DNA of 62,785 nucleotides. Source: Novosphingobium capsulatum. GTDB taxonomy: Bacteria; Pseudomonadota; Alphaproteobacteria; Sphingomonadales; Sphingomonadaceae. The notes under the pieces were generated by a model. It saw nothing but the letters and a program-made list of their open reading frames with translations, was not told where the DNA came from and did not search any database. Location: NCBI GenBank assembly GCA_015661825.1, contig DQVI01000135.1, positions 1 to 62,785 of the forward strand, given 5' to 3'. The translations under genes and the position numbers were made by a program. Shown here piece after piece: positions 59,169 through 62,785 of the stretch (the first letter of the stretch is position 1; the number at the start of each line of letters is the position of its first letter).

Positions 59169-59978
59169 TCAGGCTGCCGAGAGCTTGTCACCCTTGGCGT
59201 TCACCAGCTTGAACGCGCGCTTGTACCATTCGCTGCCCGGATAGTTGTGGCCCAGCACGGCGGCGGCGCGGTGCGCTTCCTCGGGAACACCGAGCGCCAG
59301 ATAGGCTTCGACCAGACGGAACAGCGCCTCGGGCGTGTGGCTGGTGGTCTGGTACTTGTCGACCACCACGCGGAAGCGCAGGGCGCTGGCCAGCCACTTG
59401 CCGCTGCGTTCGTAGAAGCGGCCCACTTCCATTTCCTTGCCCGCGAGGTGATCGTTCACGAGGTCGATCTTCATGCGCGCGTCGGTGGCGTAGTCGGTGT
59501 TGGGATAGCGGCGCATCACTTCGGTCAGCGCGGTGAGCGCCTGCTGGGTGATCTTCTGGTCGCGGGTCACGTCGCTGATCTGCTCGTAATAGCATAGCGC
59601 GACGAGGTAATAGGCGTAAGGCGCGTCCTTGTTGCCCGGATGGATCGACAGGAAGCGCTGCGCGGTCTGGACCGACTTGGCATAGTCGCGCGCGACGTAA
59701 TAGCTGAACGCGCCCATCAGCTGGGCCCGGCGCGCCCAGGGCGAATAGGGGTGCTGGCGTTCCACTTCGTCGAAAAGGGCGGCGGCCTGCTTGGCGTCGC
59801 CATGGTCGAGCCGGTCCTTGGCCGTCATGTAGAGCGTGTCCACGTCGCGTGCGACATAGGCCACGTCCTTCTTGGTCTTGCCCGCACCGGCGCAGCCGGC
59901 GGTCAGGCCCAGAGCGGCGGTAGCGGCGGCAAGAACGGCGATGCGCAGCGGGCTGCGGCCAGAAGCAGGAACGGTCAT
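59169..59978 (-). CDS. bamD: Outer membrane assembly lipoprotein BamD
   Basis: A periplasmic lipoprotein of the BAM complex that inserts outer-membrane beta-barrels. The 269-residue protein has a lipobox LTAGC with Cys29 and about five TPR-like repeats, including LYMTAKDRLDHGDAKQAAALFDE and HPYSPWARRAQLMGAFSYY. All fit BamD. In many Alphaproteobacteria bamD is followed directly by recN and ligA; here plcP and the glycosyltransferase lie in between on the other strand. Confidence 0.95.
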   Translation of the reverse strand: MTVPASGRSPLRIAVLAAATAALGLTAGCAGAGKTKKDVAYVARDVDTLYMTAKDRLDHGDAKQAAALFDEVERQHPYSPWARRAQLMGAFSYYVARDYAKSVQTAQRFLSIHPGNKDAPYAYYLVALCYYEQISDVTRDQKITQQALTALTEVMRRYPNTDYATDARMKIDLVNDHLAGKEMEVGRFYERSGKWLASALRFRVVVDKYQTTSHTPEALFRLVEAYLALGVPEEAHRAAAVLGHNYPGSEWYKRAFKLVNAKGDKLSAA

Positions 59979-60055
59979 GCCAATCCTATAACCACCGCCC
60001 GTGGCCTCGCCAAGGGGAGGTTGCGCAAGCGGGAGGTGAAAAATTCCAACCGGTT

Positions 60056-60499
60056 TCAGGCTTGCGCCGCTTCGTCAAACGGAGGTACCAGCGTGATCGG
60101 ATCGGCCAGGGTCACCGTGTCGAGCATGTCGGCCATGTCGTCGCGCAGGCGGATCATCAGGCCGCGCAACCGGCAATCGGCCTCGGGCAGGCAATTGGCG
60201 CAGTGTTCGTGGGCATTGCGGCTGGCGCAGGGAACCAGCGCGAGGCTGCCGCGCGTCAGGCGGATGATGTCGCCATAGCGGATGTCGACCGGCGGCAGGG
60301 CCAGTTCATAGCCCCCGTCGCGCCCGCGCTGCGAGATGACAACGCCCTCGCGGGCCATTTCCGAAAGGATCACGGTCAGGAACTTGCGCGGAATGTTCTG
60401 CGCTTCGGCGATGGCATCGAGGCGCACGGGTCCCTGCCCGAAAGTGTCGGCCAGATGCTGGAGTGCCCGGATCGTATATCGCGTCTTTTGCGAAAGCAT
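60056..60499 (-). CDS. Rrf2 family regulator with iron-sulfur cysteines (RirA-like)
   Basis: A 147-residue Rrf2 regulator with an N-terminal winged helix (MLSQKTRYTIRALQHLAD; recognition helix near IPRKFLTVILSEM). Four Cys, C91, C100, C103 and C109, follow. IscR and NsrR use three Cys; RirA also uses three, near 91, 99 and 105, so this set could bind a cluster and sense iron or redox state. The ligand pattern is not an exact match to any of them. Divergent from the LacI gene. Confidence 0.85.
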   Translation of the reverse strand: MLSQKTRYTIRALQHLADTFGQGPVRLDAIAEAQNIPRKFLTVILSEMAREGVVISQRGRDGGYELALPPVDIRYGDIIRLTRGSLALVPCASRNAHEHCANCLPEADCRLRGLMIRLRDDMADMLDTVTLADPITLVPPFDEAAQA

Positions 60500-60537
60500 G
60501 GGGACACAAGACCCGGATGCCCCGGAATGTCAACGGC

Positions 60538-60642
60538 GCAGCTTGAATAAGCTGCGTATCGCGCCGTTTCGCGGACGACCGGGCCCCGCCACGGCCATGG
60601 CTCCCCCGCCGTCACCCCGGTTGCCAACGCCGGTTGCCAACA
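60538..60642. promoter_or_regulatory. Palindromes in the rrf2-lacI intergenic region
   Basis: GCAGCTT-GAAT-AAGCTGC (60538-60555) is a perfect 18-nt palindrome. CCGGTTGCCAAC occurs twice as a direct repeat with 1 nt between (60618-60629 and 60631-60642); each copy holds the palindrome GTTG-C-CAAC. The pair lies 56-80 nt before the LacI-type start, a natural site for autoregulation. Which regulator binds which site is not known. Confidence 0.45.
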
Positions 60643-60697
60643 TTTGTCACGCAACGCCTGGTTGGCTTGCAGGCCGGAAACGTCCATATCACCCCTC

Positions 60698-61765
60698 ATG
60701 CCAGACCTGAAACATGCACAAGCGCCCCAATCACTTGTCTTGCCAGCGGCCGCCCCTCAGGCCACCATGCTGGATGTCGCCATGCGGGCAGGTGTCTCGC
60801 TCAAGAGCGTCTCACGCGTCATCAACCGCGAACCCCATGTCTCCGACACGCTGCGCGCCAAAGTCGAACGGGCCATCGCAGAACTCGACTATGTGCCCGA
60901 TACGGCGGCCCGATCGCTGGCCGGGGCGCGCTCGTTCATCATCAGCGTGCTGTTCGACAATCCGAGCCCCAATTACACGGTGAAGCTTCAGGCCGGGGTC
61001 TACCGCGCCTGCATGGAAAACCAGTATCACCTGCGGATCGACCGGATCGACACCTCGCGCCCGGACACCGAGATCGAGGCGCAACTGGCCACCTTGCTGC
61101 GCAATGGCCGCTGCGACGGCTTCGTGCTGACCCCGCCGATCTCCGACATTCCGGTCGTGCTCGATTTTCTCGTCGCGCGCGGGGTGCGCCATGTGCGCAT
61201 TTCGCCCGACGTGCCCAGTGCCCATGCGCCGGGCGTTGGCATGGACGACCATGGCGCCGGGGCGGCCGTGGCGCGCATGTTGTGGGAAGCGGGCCACCGC
61301 CGCCTTGCCATGGTGAGCAGCCCGGTCAGCCATGGCGCGGCCCGGCGCCGCCGTCTGGGTTTTCTCGAAGCCCTGCACGATCTGGGCCTGAGGGAACCCG
61401 TGCCCGAAGCCGGGGGTGACCACAGCTTCGAAGGCGGCATCCGGGCGGGGAATGAGCTGCTCGCCCTGCCCCGCCGGCCCACGGCCATTTTCGCGACCAA
61501 CGATGATTCGGCCGCCGGAACGATGGTCGCCTGCGCACAGGCCGGACTGGTCGTCCCGCGCGACATCTCGATCTGCGGCTTCGACGACAGCTGGGTGGCG
61601 CGCTCGGTCTGGCCCTATCTGACGACCGTCTACCAGCCGATCGAGGAACAGGGCCATGCCGCCGCCACGCTGCTGGTTACGCGCGGGGCCGAGGCGCCCC
61701 CCTTGCGCAACCTGCCCTATCACCTTGTCGAGCGGGCCTCGGTCGGCCCGCCGCCCGCCGAATGA
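60698..61765 (+). CDS. LacI family transcriptional regulator
   Basis: A 355-residue sugar-responsive repressor. The N-terminal helix-turn-helix is at about 23-45 (TMLDVAMRAGVSLKSVSRVIN), with the hinge helix AARSLAGARS after it. The periplasmic-binding-protein-like domain contains FATNDDSAAGTM and ISICGFDDSWVARS, which shape the ligand pocket. The glycoside hydrolase gene ends inside its 3' end on the other strand, so sugar utilisation genes are likely regulated by it. Confidence 0.92.
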   Translation: MPDLKHAQAPQSLVLPAAAPQATMLDVAMRAGVSLKSVSRVINREPHVSDTLRAKVERAIAELDYVPDTAARSLAGARSFIISVLFDNPSPNYTVKLQAGVYRACMENQYHLRIDRIDTSRPDTEIEAQLATLLRNGRCDGFVLTPPISDIPVVLDFLVARGVRHVRISPDVPSAHAPGVGMDDHGAGAAVARMLWEAGHRRLAMVSSPVSHGAARRRRLGFLEALHDLGLREPVPEAGGDHSFEGGIRAGNELLALPRRPTAIFATNDDSAAGTMVACAQAGLVVPRDISICGFDDSWVARSVWPYLTTVYQPIEEQGHAAATLLVTRGAEAPPLRNLPYHLVERASVGPPPAE

Positions 61766-62785
61766 GCCGGGCCATTCCCGGTTTCCTGAACCGTCGTTCC
61801 CAGAACAACGGGCCCGACCAGCCCTGAAGGCACGAGCGGCGCGCGGGCAATATCCGCCGTCAGGGGCGCGCCGGCGGGCGCGATGGCTGCCTTCGCCCCT
61901 GCCGCACGGGCAGCGGCATCGCCGATCACCCGGTTGGCCCAGCTTCCGGCAACCTGCACGACGAGGCGGTTGGTGCCCCCGCGCACCGCGCCGCCAATGT
62001 CGTAGCGATAGGGTGCCTGCCAGCGCGTGCCCATGTCCCGGCCATTGACGCGCACTTGCGCCAGATCGTGCACCTCGCCCAGATCGAGCCACAAGGGCAT
62101 GCCGCGCTTCCAGCCGCGCGGGGGGCGGAAGCCGAGGCCATAGGCCACCTCGCCCGAAAAATGGCGCACACCCTCGATCGGGCTGCGGTCAAGGCGCGTG
62201 AGCGCGGGCACGTTCAAACGCGCAGGGGCCCCGCGCCCGCCCTGAAAGGCGAGCGCCCAGGGCCCGGTCAGGGTGACGAGGGGGCGCTCCACCACGGGCG
62301 CGAGCTGCACCGCGCGCGCACTGGCCGGCTTGCGGAACACCACGAAGAGCGAGCCACGAGGCGCCAGCACGAGCGGAACGCGCGTTTCGCCGCCCTCGAT
62401 CCGATAGCTGGTCGCCTCGATCTGCCCGGTTTCGGCGTGCCAGATTTCGGCAGCCTTGCCCATGACCCGGAAGTGCCCGTCGAAGCGGACTTCGTGATCG
62501 GCGCGATTGACCAGATACCAGCTTTCGCCATCGCGCATCGTGCGATGCACGAAGGCCGGATCGGAGCCCGCATCGGAGCCCGCTGGGCGAAAATCGGGGG
62601 CCACGCCCATCCGGGCGAGCGCCACCCCGGCATTCCCCCCCGCGATGACCCGGCCCTGCCCGACCACCGTTTCGGCCTGTCCCTCGGGCCAGAGCATCGC
62701 GGCCAGCGACTGCCAGCGCGCGGGCGCATCGCCCTGTGCATCGGCCAGCGCGGGGGACGCGAGCGGGAGCGGCCCGATCACGGTA
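61720..62785 (-). CDS. C-terminal part of a glycoside hydrolase, cut by the window edge
   Basis: At least 353 residues of a larger protein whose start lies beyond 62785. The visible part has a beta-rich region and a galactose-binding-like sugar-binding domain (LWLDLGEVHDLAQVRVNGRD, then APYRYDIGGAVRGGTNRLVV and VAGSWANRVIGD), the arrangement seen near the end of GH106 rhamnosidases and GH2-like enzymes. The catalytic domain is not in view. Its last 46 nt overlap the LacI gene in antisense. The linked LacI regulator suggests plant or polysaccharide sugar use. Confidence 0.72.
   Translation of the reverse strand, partial: TVIGPLPLASPALADAQGDAPARWQSLAAMLWPEGQAETVVGQGRVIAGGNAGVALARMGVAPDFRPAGSDAGSDPAFVHRTMRDGESWYLVNRADHEVRFDGHFRVMGKAAEIWHAETGQIEATSYRIEGGETRVPLVLAPRGSLFVVFRKPASARAVQLAPVVERPLVTLTGPWALAFQGGRGAPARLNVPALTRLDRSPIEGVRHFSGEVAYGLGFRPPRGWKRGMPLWLDLGEVHDLAQVRVNGRDMGTRWQAPYRYDIGGAVRGGTNRLVVQVAGSWANRVIGDAAARAAGAKAAIAPAGAPLTADIARAPLVPSGLVGPVVLGTTVQETGNGPAHSAGGGPTEARSTR

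Overview
The window is a GC-rich alphaproteobacterial chromosome segment, most likely from an order Sphingomonadales organism close to Novosphingobium, Sphingobium or Sphingopyxis. The clues are a C4-pathway 5-aminolevulinate synthase, a RirA-like Rrf2 regulator, an sdhC-sdhD-sdhA order, a lolC/E-lolD block near dnaE, the bamD/recN/ligA neighbourhood, frequent ATGA and GTGA gene overlaps, and a spermidine-type polyamine route. The gene content is mostly housekeeping. I see no prophage, insertion sequence, CRISPR array, tRNA or rRNA. Genus assignment is inference from gene content; no marker rRNA is present.

Layout. 0.5-1.7 kb: hemA. 1.9-5.9 kb (minus): a spermidine operon of carboxyspermidine dehydrogenase, carboxyspermidine decarboxylase and ornithine-type decarboxylase. 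6.2-8.1 kb (plus, divergent): btaA-btaB, making the phosphorus-free betaine lipid DGTS. 8.1-16.4 kb (minus): an RNA methyltransferase, NAD(P)HX repair enzyme, small lipoprotein, ilvD, an N-formylglutamate amidohydrolase homologue, ispE and ETF-ubiquinone oxidoreductase. 16.6-20.2 kb (plus): UDG-like protein, lytic transglycosylase, moaB and a DUF4279 protein. 20.3-21.8 kb: an orphan membrane protein and a radical SAM gene behind an alphaproteobacterial LexA box. 22.0-32.4 kb (minus): acyl-CoA ligase, dnaE, DUF885 peptidase, glutathione peroxidase, a dense hairpin cluster, a small protein, lolD and lolC/E.

32.6-47.6 kb: a MASE1-PAS-GGDEF cyclase (minus), divergent from purF-SDR and a PilZ protein (plus); a photolyase (minus); an esterase and rppH (plus); a TPR protein, rsmB-like methyltransferase, guaB and an M28 peptidase (minus); then YpfJ-type metallopeptidase and a secreted protein (plus). 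47.8-50.5 kb (minus): sdhC-sdhD-sdhA without sdhB. 50.8-62.8 kb: prmA, a LysE exporter, ligA-GNAT-recN (minus), a PlcP-like phosphoesterase plus glycosyltransferase (plus), bamD (minus), an Rrf2 regulator, a LacI regulator and the C-terminal end of a glycoside hydrolase that runs off the window.

The most interesting theme is membrane lipid remodelling. The metallophosphoesterase/glycosyltransferase pair at 57.0-59.1 kb resembles the plcP-agt pair that turns phospholipids into diacylglycerol and glycolipids under phosphate starvation in other Alphaproteobacteria. BtaA-BtaB at 6.2-8.1 kb would use the same diacylglycerol to make DGTS. The plcP-agt pair sits in the opposite orientation between bamD and recN, which are normally neighbours. 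Other points worth checking are the LexA box before the radical SAM gene, the run of perfect hairpins near the glutathione peroxidase gene, and the missing sdhB.
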